NCBI GenBank assembly: GCA_016283575.1
Contig: JAEEND010000007.1
Span: 248,001 to 312,000, forward strand
DNA length: 64,000 bases
Origin: Lachnospiraceae bacterium
GTDB taxonomy: Bacteria; Bacillota; Clostridia; Lachnospirales; Lachnospiraceae
Reading direction: 5' to 3'
Both the position numbers and the translations under genes were made by a program. The notes beneath the pieces are model-generated. The model ran no database searches, was not told the DNA's origin, and saw nothing but the letters and a program-made list of their open reading frames with translations. Below, piece after piece: positions 9,020 through 17,944 of this stretch (positions are counted from its first letter, which is position 1; every line of letters begins with the position of its first letter).

Positions 9020-10801
9020 ATGAGAGAAAAGATTTTATCCTTTACTTTTAACACAAAAAAGTACAATGTACTGATTCATGTACTGATATGTATGATTCTT
9101 TTAATCTACGCCGAGAGACATGTGTTTTTCGGCGTGGATCTCATGGATCAGGGTTACAATTTAGTTAATTTCAAAAATTTTAATCCTGAATTCACGGACC
9201 CCATGTGGTTCTTTTCCACCTATCTTGCAGGAGCCCTTGGTCACCTTATTGTAAGTATTCCCGTAGTCGGTGACAGCCTTCTTTTTATGAATATCATAAC
9301 GGCACTTATTCCTGCCGCCATGGCCATTATTTCATATTGGTTTTTTGCCTGCCACCTTAAGATAAACAGGCTTATGGTAGCTTTAGGTGAAGTGCTGGCT
9401 CTGTCTCTTTGCTGGCTTCCCGCGGAAGCTCTTTATACCTATTTGTCATATTTATTTATACTTGTCGCCTGTATTCTCATATACATGGCCCTTGAAAAAG
9501 AAAATGATAAGCTTATGGTTGCGGCGGGAGCGGTGCTTGGATCCTCAATATTTGTAAAGGTTCCGAATGTTATATATGCAGCCCTCATCATTCCCGTTGT
9601 GATCTATTCTTTTATGAAAAGAAGAAGCCTTGAAAAGACCTTTACCACGGCCTTTTATGCATTTTTGGGTTACTTCGGGGCAGTGGTTTTGTTTATCTTT
9701 TATTTCGCGGTAAGATATGGCGGAAATGCTTATTTTGACGGCATCATGAACCTTTACTTCATGGGTGAGAACGCAGTCGATTATAAGTCGGATTATATCC
9801 TTGGTACCTTTATAAAAGAGCTTAAGGATATTTCCTATTTCTTTAAGCGGATCCTGATTTTCTATCTGGCAGGACTGGTGCCGGCGATCTTACTTAAATT
9901 TAAAAAGAATAAGATATTAACGATCGTTTCCAATGTACTTTGGGCTATCGGTGCAATCTTAGTATTTCTGTGGCTTGCAAACCACGATTATTACGGAAAG
10001 ATGCCGATTTCCATGAGAGCCGTGTACAGGCCTGCGGTTTTATTTATCGTGGTTTCCTGTATGTTAAGCTTCAGCCTTCTTTTTTCAAAGAAGGTTGCCG
10101 ATAATAAGAAATTGGTTTACATAATATGCATAATGTTATCCTTGCTTCCTGCATTCGGAAGCAACAATGCCTTCTATTCGGTCATCAATTTCATGTTTTT
10201 CATGATGCCCGTGTTCTTTTATGAGATCGCCGATCTTATTGGCAATAAGAACGAATTGACCATGCCCGGTAAATATGTGATGGGATTATTGCTTTTAATA
10301 TTATTGTTCAGGGCAATCCCCTTTGGGATCAATTATATTTACGAGGATGCAGGCAGTAACGGAATATCGGGAACCGTGGTAACGGGCGTCCCGGCCCTTA
10401 AAGGCATCAAGACCACCGAAGACAGGAGTGCATGCTTAACAGAGGGCTATGAAATTATTAAGGATACGGATTATATCGTAACCTTTGGAAATGTTCCGGG
10501 TCTTTCTTATTATTACGGAAAAGAAGCTTTATTTAATCCCTGGAATGATTTAAGAAGTGTAAGGATGTCGGTAATGACGGATGATTTACATAAGTTAGAA
10601 GATTATGTAAACGAAGGCAAGCCCGTTTCCATATGCATCGGCGCAAGATATATACCCTTCTTCACAGGCACCGGAGAGGTTTCTTTTGATGATGAATTTA
10701 CAAAAGAAAAGGCTCTTAATCTTAAAGAAACAATGGATGCATGCGGATTTAAATATGCCGGTGAAAACTCTCTTTTCGGCATTTTCATGACAGGGCAGTG
10801 A
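9020..10801 (+). CDS. Polytopic membrane protein, GT-C glycosyltransferase-like
   Basis: 593 residues with about 11-12 hydrophobic segments in the first two thirds and a soluble C-terminal part of roughly 140 residues. The first external loop contains FFGVDLMDQGYNLVNF, which resembles the D-E/Q-G acidic loop of GT-C enzymes such as PMT/ArnT; that assignment is inference. An in-frame TTG at 9011 sits directly on the valS stop, but the ATG at 9020 is a likelier start. Neither has a good ribosome-binding site. No promoter is seen before it, so it is probably read from the valS T-box transcript, and a strong terminator follows. Confidence 0.6.
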   Translation: MREKILSFTFNTKKYNVLIHVLICMILLIYAERHVFFGVDLMDQGYNLVNFKNFNPEFTDPMWFFSTYLAGALGHLIVSIPVVGDSLLFMNIITALIPAAMAIISYWFFACHLKINRLMVALGEVLALSLCWLPAEALYTYLSYLFILVACILIYMALEKENDKLMVAAGAVLGSSIFVKVPNVIYAALIIPVVIYSFMKRRSLEKTFTTAFYAFLGYFGAVVLFIFYFAVRYGGNAYFDGIMNLYFMGENAVDYKSDYILGTFIKELKDISYFFKRILIFYLAGLVPAILLKFKKNKILTIVSNVLWAIGAILVFLWLANHDYYGKMPISMRAVYRPAVLFIVVSCMLSFSLLFSKKVADNKKLVYIICIMLSLLPAFGSNNAFYSVINFMFFMMPVFFYEIADLIGNKNELTMPGKYVMGLLLLILLFRAIPFGINYIYEDAGSNGISGTVVTGVPALKGIKTTEDRSACLTEGYEIIKDTDYIVTFGNVPGLSYYYGKEALFNPWNDLRSVRMSVMTDDLHKLEDYVNEGKPVSICIGARYIPFFTGTGEVSFDDEFTKEKALNLKETMDACGFKYAGENSLFGIFMTGQ

Positions 10802-10818
10802 TCGTTTTGAACCTATTC

Positions 10819-10848
10819 AAAGCAGGAGAAATATCTCCTGCTTTTTTG
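10819..10848 (+). terminator. Rho-independent terminator of the valS operon
   Basis: AAAGCAGGAG pairs with CTCCTGCTTT around a short AT loop and is followed by TTTTTTG. Confidence 0.9.
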
Positions 10849-10905
10849 TTTTAATGAAATTTTAAATATTAATGCAAAAAATATAAAAATCTTCGGAATA
10901 TTCTG

Positions 10906-10934
10906 TTTACATAATGACTGTGCGATGTTACACT
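10906..10934 (+). promoter_or_regulatory. Promoter of the sortase operon
   Basis: TTTACA at 10906-10911 and TACACT at 10929-10934 are 17 bases apart, about 34 bases upstream of the sortase start. Confidence 0.55.
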
Positions 10935-10967
10935 TAATTTACATAAGTTAATTGGAGAATTCTGCTT

Positions 10968-11825
10968 ATGAAAGATAAAAACAAGTTGGCATCGATATTT
11001 CTGGTGTTGGCCGGAGTCTTTATGTTACTGGGTTCTCTGTATTATTGGTACTTTCACGGGGGCGGGGGAGTGAAAAATAATAACCCCTCGGAAGTGGTTT
11101 CCATAAGTTCTGAAGAACCGGAAGAGCCTGAAGCACCCGTTGAATCTGAACCGGCAGAGAGCGTTGTTTCGGAAGAGCCGGAGCAGGAGCCTGAACCGGA
11201 GCCTGAGGTTATACCCGCGCCGGAACCTGAAGATAATCCTTATAAAGATTACTTTGATGAAAACTCCGACATGGTGGCCTATATAAACATACCGGATACC
11301 ATTATTGATTTCCCGGTCATGTGGACTCCCGAGGATGAAGAATATTATCTTAAGCGAGGCTTTGATAAAAAGCATTCCGAATACGGATGTCTCATTCTCG
11401 ATACGGACAGTTCCGTCGATCCCTTCACCACCAATCTTATAATTCACGGTCATAATTATAAGCATAAGATGTTCGGAGACCTTTCTTTATACGAAAGCGA
11501 AGATTACAGGGATGAACATCCCTATATATATCTTTCCACGAGAAACGAACGCCACGTATATGAAGTGATAGCGGCATTCAGATCCCAGGTTTATTACAAA
11601 TCGGATCAGTGCTTTAAGTTCTATAAATTCTTTCAGGCGGATACCGAGGAAGAGTTTTTGGACTTTTACAATAATATAATGGCCCTGTCGTATTATAAGA
11701 GTGATGAGCTTGAAGCAGAGTTCGGTGACAGGTTCATAACCCTTTCCACCTGTTCCTATCACGTGAAAAACGGAAGGTTTGTGGTGGTGGCAAAAGAAAC
11801 TGAAGTTGATAAAACTTATAAATAA
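10968..11825 (+). CDS. srtB: Class B sortase
   Basis: Membrane-anchored transpeptidase of 285 residues that attaches secreted proteins to the cell wall or to each other. One N-terminal membrane segment (about 8-29) is followed by a Pro/Glu-rich acidic spacer (about 45-88) and the sortase barrel. The catalytic residues are readable: His162 in IIHGHNYK, Cys262 in TLSTCSY and Arg270 in NGRFVVVAK. The YINIPDTIIDFPVM strand and the SYHVKNGRFVVVAK end are typical of class B. The next gene, 27 bases downstream, encodes a protein with a sorting signal, so this is probably a dedicated sortase/substrate pair. The Pro/Glu spacer is unusually long. Confidence 0.93.
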   Translation: MKDKNKLASIFLVLAGVFMLLGSLYYWYFHGGGGVKNNNPSEVVSISSEEPEEPEAPVESEPAESVVSEEPEQEPEPEPEVIPAPEPEDNPYKDYFDENSDMVAYINIPDTIIDFPVMWTPEDEEYYLKRGFDKKHSEYGCLILDTDSSVDPFTTNLIIHGHNYKHKMFGDLSLYESEDYRDEHPYIYLSTRNERHVYEVIAAFRSQVYYKSDQCFKFYKFFQADTEEEFLDFYNNIMALSYYKSDELEAEFGDRFITLSTCSYHVKNGRFVVVAKETEVDKTYK

Positions 11826-11852
11826 ATCACATGAAATCAGGAGGACCTCAAA

Positions 11853-12653
11853 ATGAAAAAGTTTAAGTTTTTGGCAGCAGTATTTACTTTACTTGCAATG
11901 ATTTTAACCACAGTTCCCGCTGTTAAGACCTATGCGGCGACTCCCGATACCTGGACGATCTGCTTTGATACCAACAGAGGAGAATGGACCTACAAGCTTA
12001 ACGGAGAAGGCACGGGACATTGGGAATTATATTATTTCTACAATGACTTTAAAGACGGCGACAAGCTGGTTGTAGACGGTGCCAATGCCACCAAGGGCGT
12101 AACGGTCGATCTTAACAAGAGAGTAAGCGAACTTGCATTTGCAACAGCTCAGACAGGAATTGTAAATGCTTCTTATGTAGATTATGTATATTCATTAAGC
12201 GGCGCCATAGGCGTTGTAAATGGTAATGTGGGAAAAGCATCCGTAACCGATGATGCAACACTTCAGATCAACGGAAATGCTAAAGAGGTTTATGCAAAGA
12301 AGGCTGACGGAAGCGGCGCACATGCCAATGTCAATGTATCAGGAACAGTTGATTATGCGGAAGTGGCTCAGGCAGCAACGGGACTTGCGGCAATGCCTGC
12401 ATACAATTTTGCCACCGGCTCATTTTCATTGATAAATGATTCAATCTATCTTCAGACAGCTACGGATAAGTACAGCACCACAGGAACAGCACCTTCTTCT
12501 TCCCGAACATCAGGAAGCACTGATTCCGACAAGGAACTTGATTCGGTGCCTAAGACCGGTGGTTTCGACTTCACCGTTGTGTTCTTTGCGATCGGCTTCG
12601 TATTTATGATCGGAGCCATTGTCTGCAGCAAAAAAATGTATCGTAACGAATAG
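11853..12653 (+). CDS. Secreted, probably sortase-anchored surface protein (VPKTG signal)
   Basis: 266 residues. A Sec signal peptide covers about 1-28, with cleavage after TYA. The mature part has short, repeated Asn/Gly-rich strands (about 115-175) that look like a beta-solenoid; no family was recognised. A Ser/Thr-rich stalk (about 205-225) follows. The end is VPKTGG at 232-237, then a hydrophobic helix and a KKMYRNE tail, the layout of a cell-wall sorting signal with VPKTG in place of LPXTG. It has a good ribosome-binding site (AGGAGG) and is in one operon with the upstream class B sortase, which is probably its enzyme. Confidence 0.8.
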   Translation: MKKFKFLAAVFTLLAMILTTVPAVKTYAATPDTWTICFDTNRGEWTYKLNGEGTGHWELYYFYNDFKDGDKLVVDGANATKGVTVDLNKRVSELAFATAQTGIVNASYVDYVYSLSGAIGVVNGNVGKASVTDDATLQINGNAKEVYAKKADGSGAHANVNVSGTVDYAEVAQAATGLAAMPAYNFATGSFSLINDSIYLQTATDKYSTTGTAPSSSRTSGSTDSDKELDSVPKTGGFDFTVVFFAIGFVFMIGAIVCSKKMYRNE

Positions 12654-12665
12654 AAACTTTTATTG

Positions 12666-12712
12666 AAACAAGAGCCACTCTTTGATACAATTATTAAAGG
12701 GTGGCTTGTTTT
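12666..12712 (+). terminator. Terminator of the sortase operon
   Basis: The arm at 12666-12683 (AACAAGAGCCACTCTTT) pairs with the arm at 12696-12712 (AAAGGGTGGCTTGTT) with one bulged A and one G-U pair, followed by TTTATTT. Confidence 0.75.
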
Positions 12713-12741
12713 ATTTACAAGCGGAAGGGAGGATTCACGCT

Positions 12742-14262
12742 GTGTCGCAGGACTTAATGCAATCATTGGCAGAACTTGAGAGCATGCTTAAAGACATGTC
12801 TCATGAAGCGCCTATTGATCCTCATCTCGATCATCAGGATACCGAAGAAGATGATGAAAGCCCTTATTGTATAAAAAACGGCGCCTATGTGCGTGTCGAA
12901 GATGACGGCATGCGGGCCTGGATATATCTAAATCCCCCTAAAGACGGGACTTCTTTTTATAAAAAAAGTGAAATCATGGAATTCATCGAGCAGAACAAGG
13001 TCGTTGCCGGATTTCACCAGTCTAATATTGCAGCCATAGCAAAAAAACATGTATATGAACGCGAAGTGCTCATCGCTCAGGGTGTGGAGCCCATTGAAGG
13101 TCAGGCGGGTTACTATGAGTATTTGTTTGACACTTCCGATAAGAGACATCCGCAGGTGCGTGAGGATGGAACCGTTGACTATTCATCCATGTCCCAGTTG
13201 ACCAATGTGGCAAAGGGCGACGTGGTGGCCATCTATCATCCCGCCATTACCAGTCATGACGGTTTCGATGTTATGGGCAGGGTCATTACAGCCAAGCAGG
13301 CTCGTGAGCTTCCTCCGTTACGTGGTCGCGGCATTGTGGCCGATCAGAAGGATCCCAATGTATACAGAGCTACTCTGGACGGAAAGATCGATTTCCAGGA
13401 CGATAAGATAGATATTAAAGATGTGCATGAAATTTCCGGAGACGTTGACCTTGTGGTAGGTAAGGTTGAATTCTTCGGTGATATCAATATAAACGGCAAT
13501 GTGGGCGCAGGCGTTGTGATCAGAGCCAGCCGTAACATTACCATTTCGGGCGTTGTCGAAGCGGCCACCATTTATGCCGGCGGTGACATCGTATTGACCC
13601 GCGGAATTCAGGGCGGACAGAAGGGCTCCATCGTAGCCAAAGGTAATGTATATGCCGAATTCATTGAGCACTGTAATGTACAGGCAGGCGGTGATATCAA
13701 GTCCAATTCTTTTATCAATGCCAATGTATATGCAGGCGGTCATGTGATCGCGGAGGGCAAGAACGGACTTATCCTGGGCGGAGTCGTAAGAGGACTTCTG
13801 GGCGTAAATGCCGTTAACATAGGTAACGAAGCCGAAACCAAGACCTTTGTGGCAGCGGGTTATTCCACAGAGGATTATCAGAAATATGTTGAAATATTCC
13901 AGAAGGAAAGTGACATACAGAAATTACTTTCTGATACTGTCGAGGAAATGACCAAGATTCTTAAGAACAAGCGTCTCGGTAATGACAAGCATTCAGAACA
14001 GACCGACAAGATCCTTTTCGAACTTAATGATAAGAAGGACGAATACTTCGAAGCTTTGGATAAAGCAAGGACAGAAAAAGAAACCCTTACACAGATCATT
14101 GAAACCGGTAAGGGCGCCACGATCGTCGCCAACAACAAGATTTACCGCGGCACCACGATCTGCGTGGAAGGAACCAACCTGGCGGTTCCTCAGAACACCT
14201 GCTTTATGCGATACAAGAATGAAGGCGGAAAGATAATTTCCAGCGTCATAGTGGTTAATTAA
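12742..14262 (+). CDS. FapA family (DUF342) polymer-forming-like protein
   Basis: 506 residues of the DUF342/FapA family. The N-terminal part includes GAYVRVEDDGMRAWIYL. The centre is a right-handed beta-helix-like region of short GG-containing turns (VYAGGHVIAEGKNG, QAGGDIKSN; about 235-375). The C-terminal part is a charged coiled coil (about 385-460) and then a short strand domain. GTG at 12742 is chosen because it has GGGAGG nine bases upstream; the ATG at 12682 lies inside the preceding terminator. Known members affect flagellar assembly or envelope sensing, but no flagellar gene is near. folC starts directly after the stop codon. Confidence 0.85.
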   Translation: MSQDLMQSLAELESMLKDMSHEAPIDPHLDHQDTEEDDESPYCIKNGAYVRVEDDGMRAWIYLNPPKDGTSFYKKSEIMEFIEQNKVVAGFHQSNIAAIAKKHVYEREVLIAQGVEPIEGQAGYYEYLFDTSDKRHPQVREDGTVDYSSMSQLTNVAKGDVVAIYHPAITSHDGFDVMGRVITAKQARELPPLRGRGIVADQKDPNVYRATLDGKIDFQDDKIDIKDVHEISGDVDLVVGKVEFFGDININGNVGAGVVIRASRNITISGVVEAATIYAGGDIVLTRGIQGGQKGSIVAKGNVYAEFIEHCNVQAGGDIKSNSFINANVYAGGHVIAEGKNGLILGGVVRGLLGVNAVNIGNEAETKTFVAAGYSTEDYQKYVEIFQKESDIQKLLSDTVEEMTKILKNKRLGNDKHSEQTDKILFELNDKKDEYFEALDKARTEKETLTQIIETGKGATIVANNKIYRGTTICVEGTNLAVPQNTCFMRYKNEGGKIISSVIVVN

Positions 14263-15579
14263 ATGCAATTACTTAATTACGAAGAAGCGGTTGATTATAT
14301 TTTTAATATTCCCAGATTCAAAGGGAAGAATGAATTCGAAGTAACAAAGCAGTTTTTGGAGCATATAGGTGACATCAGTACTTTGATACCGACCATTCAT
14401 GTGGCAGGCACAAACGGAAAGGGTTCTGTTTGTGCTCTTTTGCGTAGTGCTCTTGAAGAAAACGGTTATTCCGTGGGAATGTTTACATCCCCCCATCTTG
14501 TTACCGTGAGAGAGCGCTTCTTAGTTAATGAGACACTTATTACAAAAGAAGATTTTACGGATTCTTTTAATGCCGTAATGAAAGAGCTGGAAGCATTTAA
14601 AGCTTCAAGCGGGGAAACGGATTACCACCCCAGCTTTTTTGAGATGCTTTTCTTTATGGCATGTATATATTACAGAAAGATGCGCCCGGATTTTCTTATA
14701 TTGGAAACAGGCCTCGGCGGAAGGCTTGATGCAACCAACACGATTTCAAGCCCGGTGGCTACTGTCATAACGGAAATAGGGCTTGATCATATGGAATATC
14801 TGGGGGATACCAAGGAAAAGATCGCCGGTGAAAAAGCAGGTATCATAAAGCCCCATGTCCCCGTTATTTTTGCTTCACGTCACGGATCATGGGACCATGT
14901 GATCGAAGAACGGGCAATGAGCCTTAAATCCCCTGTTTTCAAAACGATTCCCGAAAACATTAAGAATTTAGAAACAACGGCATTTGGGATTGATTTTTCC
15001 TTTCAATCTTTGTATGATGATTCTGAGTTTTTGTGCCTGCCCATAAAGGCACCTTATCAGGCGGAAAATGCAGGTCTTGCTTTTCTTACGATCAAGGCTC
15101 TTAAGGGTGTTAAATCTGATTTAAATCTTAAAAAAGCAGCAGAAGGCATGAAAAATGTAAAGTGGCCGGGACGCATGGAAGAAGTGAGAGAGAATCTCAT
15201 CCTTGACGGCGGTCATAATGAAGATGGAATTGAAGCTTTTTTAAATGCCGTAAAGGTGGATGGAAGAAAAAGACGTTCACTTTTATTTTCAGGGGTACTG
15301 GAAAAGAATATCGAAGCCAATGCCCGAAAAATTTCAGACAGTAATTTGTTCGAAAAGGTGTATGTATGCACTCTTTCCGATAAGAGAAAGGCTCCCCTTG
15401 AGAGACTTGAAGCTGCATTCGACAGTGCTTCCATGCAGGTTTCTTTTTACGATTCCGTAGATGAGGGCCTTAAAAAGATGATGAGTGAAAATAGTGAGGG
15501 ATGCGTCATGTACGTGGCAGGCTCCCTTTATCTTGTAGGAGAAGTGAAGAAGCTTCTCGGAGGTTGTGAAGATGATTAA
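14263..15579 (+). CDS. folC: Folylpolyglutamate synthase / dihydrofolate synthase
   Basis: Adds glutamate to dihydropteroate and to folates; Mur-ligase fold of 438 residues. The P-loop is HVAGTNGKGSV, and SPHLVTVRERF, ETGLGGRLDATN and ITEIGLDHMEYLGDT are the classic FolC signatures. The C-terminal domain contains WPGRMEEV and DGGHNEDG. The start codon directly abuts the stop of the FapA-like gene. No other folate gene is in the window. Confidence 0.96.
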   Translation: MQLLNYEEAVDYIFNIPRFKGKNEFEVTKQFLEHIGDISTLIPTIHVAGTNGKGSVCALLRSALEENGYSVGMFTSPHLVTVRERFLVNETLITKEDFTDSFNAVMKELEAFKASSGETDYHPSFFEMLFFMACIYYRKMRPDFLILETGLGGRLDATNTISSPVATVITEIGLDHMEYLGDTKEKIAGEKAGIIKPHVPVIFASRHGSWDHVIEERAMSLKSPVFKTIPENIKNLETTAFGIDFSFQSLYDDSEFLCLPIKAPYQAENAGLAFLTIKALKGVKSDLNLKKAAEGMKNVKWPGRMEEVRENLILDGGHNEDGIEAFLNAVKVDGRKRRSLLFSGVLEKNIEANARKISDSNLFEKVYVCTLSDKRKAPLERLEAAFDSASMQVSFYDSVDEGLKKMMSENSEGCVMYVAGSLYLVGEVKKLLGGCEDD

Positions 15580-15712
15580 TTTCGAAGAGGAACTTAAGAA
15601 GTTTAATCCCAGCGAAGAAGTAAAGGATATAGAAGAATATGTACACAACGAAGATCTGACGGACGTTGTGGATATTTTCATAAGAATGATTAAAAACGGC
15701 AAGGATAACTAA
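15572..15712 (+). CDS. Small acidic protein, 46 residues, unknown function
   Basis: Short ORF between folC and the TPR gene. The start ATG at 15572 has GGAGG nine bases upstream (inside folC) and overlaps the folC stop; the stop TAA is at 15710-15712, two bases before the next start. The product is acidic and helical in character, beginning MINFEEELKKFNP and ending MIKNGKDN, without membrane segment or cysteines. Ribosome-binding site, exact fit between two genes and similar codon use make it a real gene in my view. Its function is unknown. Confidence 0.75.
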   Translation: MINFEEELKKFNPSEEVKDIEEYVHNEDLTDVVDIFIRMIKNGKDN

Positions 15713-15714
15713 GG

Positions 15715-17118
15715 ATGAAATGTTATAAGTGTGAGGCTGAATTAACAGAGCAGAAATTCTGCACCAACTGTCTTGCCGATGTGGAGTTATATAAAAAGAT
15801 CGTGGGCATGTCCAATTTCTTTTATAACTCCGGTTTGGAAAAGGCTAAGATACGTGATCTGTCCGGTGCGATCGTAGCTCTTAAACAGAGCCTTAAATTT
15901 GATAAAAAGAATATTAATGCAAGAAATTTACTTGGTCTTGTTTATTTTGAAATAGGTGAAGTGACCGAAGCTCTTACCCAGTGGATCATAAGCTCCAATA
16001 TCCGTGGCAAGAAAAACATGGCTACGGAATATATCGACAGACTGGGAGCCAATCAGGCTAAGCTTAATGCGGCTGCAGATATTATCAAAAAGTACAATGC
16101 GGCACTTGCTTCCTGTAAGCAGCCTGACGGAGACGACCTGGGCAGCATTCAGTTAAAGGCGCTTCTCGGTAAGGCACCTAACTTCTTACGTGCAAGGCAG
16201 CTTCTTGCTCTTTGCTATATCAAGCAGGAAAAATGGGATTTTGCATACAGAGAACTGGAAAAATGCAGAGCCCTTGATATAAACAACACCACGACTCTTC
16301 GCTATATGCATGCCATCGATGAGAAATTCAGCACCGATGAAAACGGCAAGAAGAAAAAGAAAGAAGACACATCCGAATTTGCGGTCAAGACCATGGATGG
16401 CCATGATGTTGTGATCCAGCCTGCAGGCTTCAAAGAGAAAAAAGGCTCCAATACCATATTGAACATGCTTGTAGGTGTTGCCATCGGATTCGCCATTGCT
16501 TTCTTTTTGGTACTTCCCGCCAGCATTTCAAAGGGAAATGCCGAGGCAAAAGAAACCATTACATCAATGGGCATCGAACTGGATGCTAAAAACCTGACCA
16601 TAGCTGAGCTTGAGCAGAAATTAAGTAATTCCGAGAATCAGATAAAGACTTTAACCGAATCGCTGGAAGCATATACAGGCACCGAAGGAACTCTTCTTTC
16701 CATGGAGAACCTTCTTAAAGCTGCCAATATGTATTTGAACAATCCGGAAGATTATATGTCCATCGCCGATTACATTGCGGAAGTTGATGAAGAAGCATGG
16801 ACGGATACCACCAGTGAGAATTATAAGAACCTTTATTATTCTCTTAAGAATGCCATCGGACCTCAGGTTTCTGCAGGCTATTACAAAGAAGGTAATACTG
16901 CCTTTAAAAACGGCCAGTACGAAGATGCGGTTGCTTATCTTGAAGCTGCGGTATTCTTTGACCAGCAGAATGTGGAAGCTCTCTATGTGCTTGCTTCTTC
17001 CTACAGAAGCTTACAGCGCACGGAAGATGAAAGAACTGCCTGCAATAAGCTTATAGAATTGTTCCCGGGCTCCTGGTACGCGGGAAGAGCCGAGCAGTAC
17101 CTTAAAGAGTTAGAGTAG
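15715..17118 (+). CDS. Zinc-ribbon, TPR-repeat membrane protein
   Basis: 467 residues. The N-terminus is a Cys4 zinc ribbon (Cys3, Cys6, Cys16, Cys19). TPR-like helices follow (about 35-205), for example GAIVALKQSLKFDKKNINARNLLGLVYFEIGE. One membrane helix lies at about 247-268, then a coiled coil (about 280-320), and a second TPR group closes the protein (GNTAFKNGQYEDAVAYLEAAVFF onwards). The ribbon and first repeats should be cytoplasmic and the last repeats external. It looks like a scaffold between cytoplasm and envelope; no catalytic motif is visible. It follows the 46-residue ORF by two bases and is closed by a terminator. Confidence 0.7.
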   Translation: MKCYKCEAELTEQKFCTNCLADVELYKKIVGMSNFFYNSGLEKAKIRDLSGAIVALKQSLKFDKKNINARNLLGLVYFEIGEVTEALTQWIISSNIRGKKNMATEYIDRLGANQAKLNAAADIIKKYNAALASCKQPDGDDLGSIQLKALLGKAPNFLRARQLLALCYIKQEKWDFAYRELEKCRALDINNTTTLRYMHAIDEKFSTDENGKKKKKEDTSEFAVKTMDGHDVVIQPAGFKEKKGSNTILNMLVGVAIGFAIAFFLVLPASISKGNAEAKETITSMGIELDAKNLTIAELEQKLSNSENQIKTLTESLEAYTGTEGTLLSMENLLKAANMYLNNPEDYMSIADYIAEVDEEAWTDTTSENYKNLYYSLKNAIGPQVSAGYYKEGNTAFKNGQYEDAVAYLEAAVFFDQQNVEALYVLASSYRSLQRTEDERTACNKLIELFPGSWYAGRAEQYLKELE

Positions 17119-17129
17119 TTTTGTTTTGT

Positions 17130-17160
17130 AAAAGACTTTGATTTTTCAAAGTCTTTTCTT
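17130..17160 (+). terminator. Terminator after the TPR gene
   Basis: AAAAGACTTTGA pairs with TCAAAGTCTTTT around a T loop; the descending arm itself ends in T4. Confidence 0.85.
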
Positions 17161-17255
17161 AAAAAATAAACATTTTTCCGTTATACCGAAGGGATCCTCC
17201 ATATTGCGGATCTGCGGCGGTAAAATTCAAAACGGAAAGAAGGGGAGGAATAATA

Positions 17256-17807
17256 ATGAAAAACAAAATAACAGCAAGAGAATTAGCCATCGGAGGAGTG
17301 ATCCTCGCAATCATGATCTTAAGTATGTTCCTTAAGAACCTGTCGGTTTACATAACAGGACCCATCGTTAATGTATGCCTTATTATCGCAACTCTGGCAA
17401 CAGGTCTTGTAATGGGGATCATTCTTTCAATAATCGCACCAATAGCTTCTTTTCTTATTACGGGAGCACCCATCGTTGCTGCAATTCCACTGATCATGCC
17501 CGCGATCATGGCAGGAAATATCATTCTTTGCGTATGTACTCATGTTTTTTATAAGAAGATAAAAGGACATTTCGGACTTCCTGTGGGTCTTATCGCAGGT
17601 TCCGTTTTGAAGGCTTTATTTATGGGAGCGGTAATTTCAAACTGCCTTCTCGTATACTTCCCTACAAATCTTCCCGAAGCTGCCATTAAGATCGCAAAGA
17701 CAACATTTTCTTTTACCCAGCTTACGACAGCTCTTATCGGATCCGCAGTAGCTTATGTGATCTGGTTGCTTGCAGGAAAATATCTTAAGAGACAGGCACA
17801 GGGTTAA
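17256..17807 (+). CDS. ECF transporter S component, substrate unassigned
   Basis: 183 residues with about six hydrophobic segments and few charges, starting MKNKITARELAIGG; the length and early Ala/Gly-rich helices fit the substrate-binding S component of energy-coupling-factor importers. These import vitamins or metals with a shared EcfAAT module, which is not in the window, so this would be a group II, stand-alone S component. Upstream (17160-17255) I see no riboswitch I could name. The ribosome-binding site GGGGAGG is strong. The substrate cannot be told from sequence alone; folate is only a guess from the not very close folC. Confidence 0.75.
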   Translation: MKNKITARELAIGGVILAIMILSMFLKNLSVYITGPIVNVCLIIATLATGLVMGIILSIIAPIASFLITGAPIVAAIPLIMPAIMAGNIILCVCTHVFYKKIKGHFGLPVGLIAGSVLKALFMGAVISNCLLVYFPTNLPEAAIKIAKTTFSFTQLTTALIGSAVAYVIWLLAGKYLKRQAQG

Positions 17808-17891
17808 TAAAAAAATCATACTTTCTTTATAAAGAGTTTTTCACATGAACCGGTTGAGCCTTGAAAAATAGTGGAATCTCGGGAAACTTTG

Positions 17892-17900
17892 TGATATAAT
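17892..17900 (+). promoter_or_regulatory. Extended -10 promoter of tig-clpP-clpX
   Basis: TGATATAAT at 17892-17900 has the TGn extension and a perfect TATAAT. No good -35 box lies 16-18 bases upstream. The transcript would begin near a small GTGGC/GCCAC hairpin (17912-17926). Confidence 0.65.
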
Positions 17901-17944
17901 GTCTTGTAATTGTGGCAAAAAGCCACCCAAGGAGGAATAATTTA

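Noticed and set aside
12682-12741. Upstream extension of the FapA-like ORF
   Set aside because: The ATG at 12682 is inside the terminator hairpin of the previous operon; GTG 12742 has the good ribosome-binding site.
13318-13743. 141-codon minus-strand ORF inside the FapA-like gene
   Set aside because: Repeat-like residues come from the beta-helix codons read in reverse; no translation signal.
17160-17255. Riboswitch before the ECF S component
   Set aside because: I tried to match folate, preQ1 and TPP patterns by eye and found no conserved core.
17912-17944. GTG start of trigger factor 33 bases upstream
   Set aside because: It is the first arm of a small hairpin and lacks a ribosome-binding site; ATG 17945 gives the canonical N-terminus.
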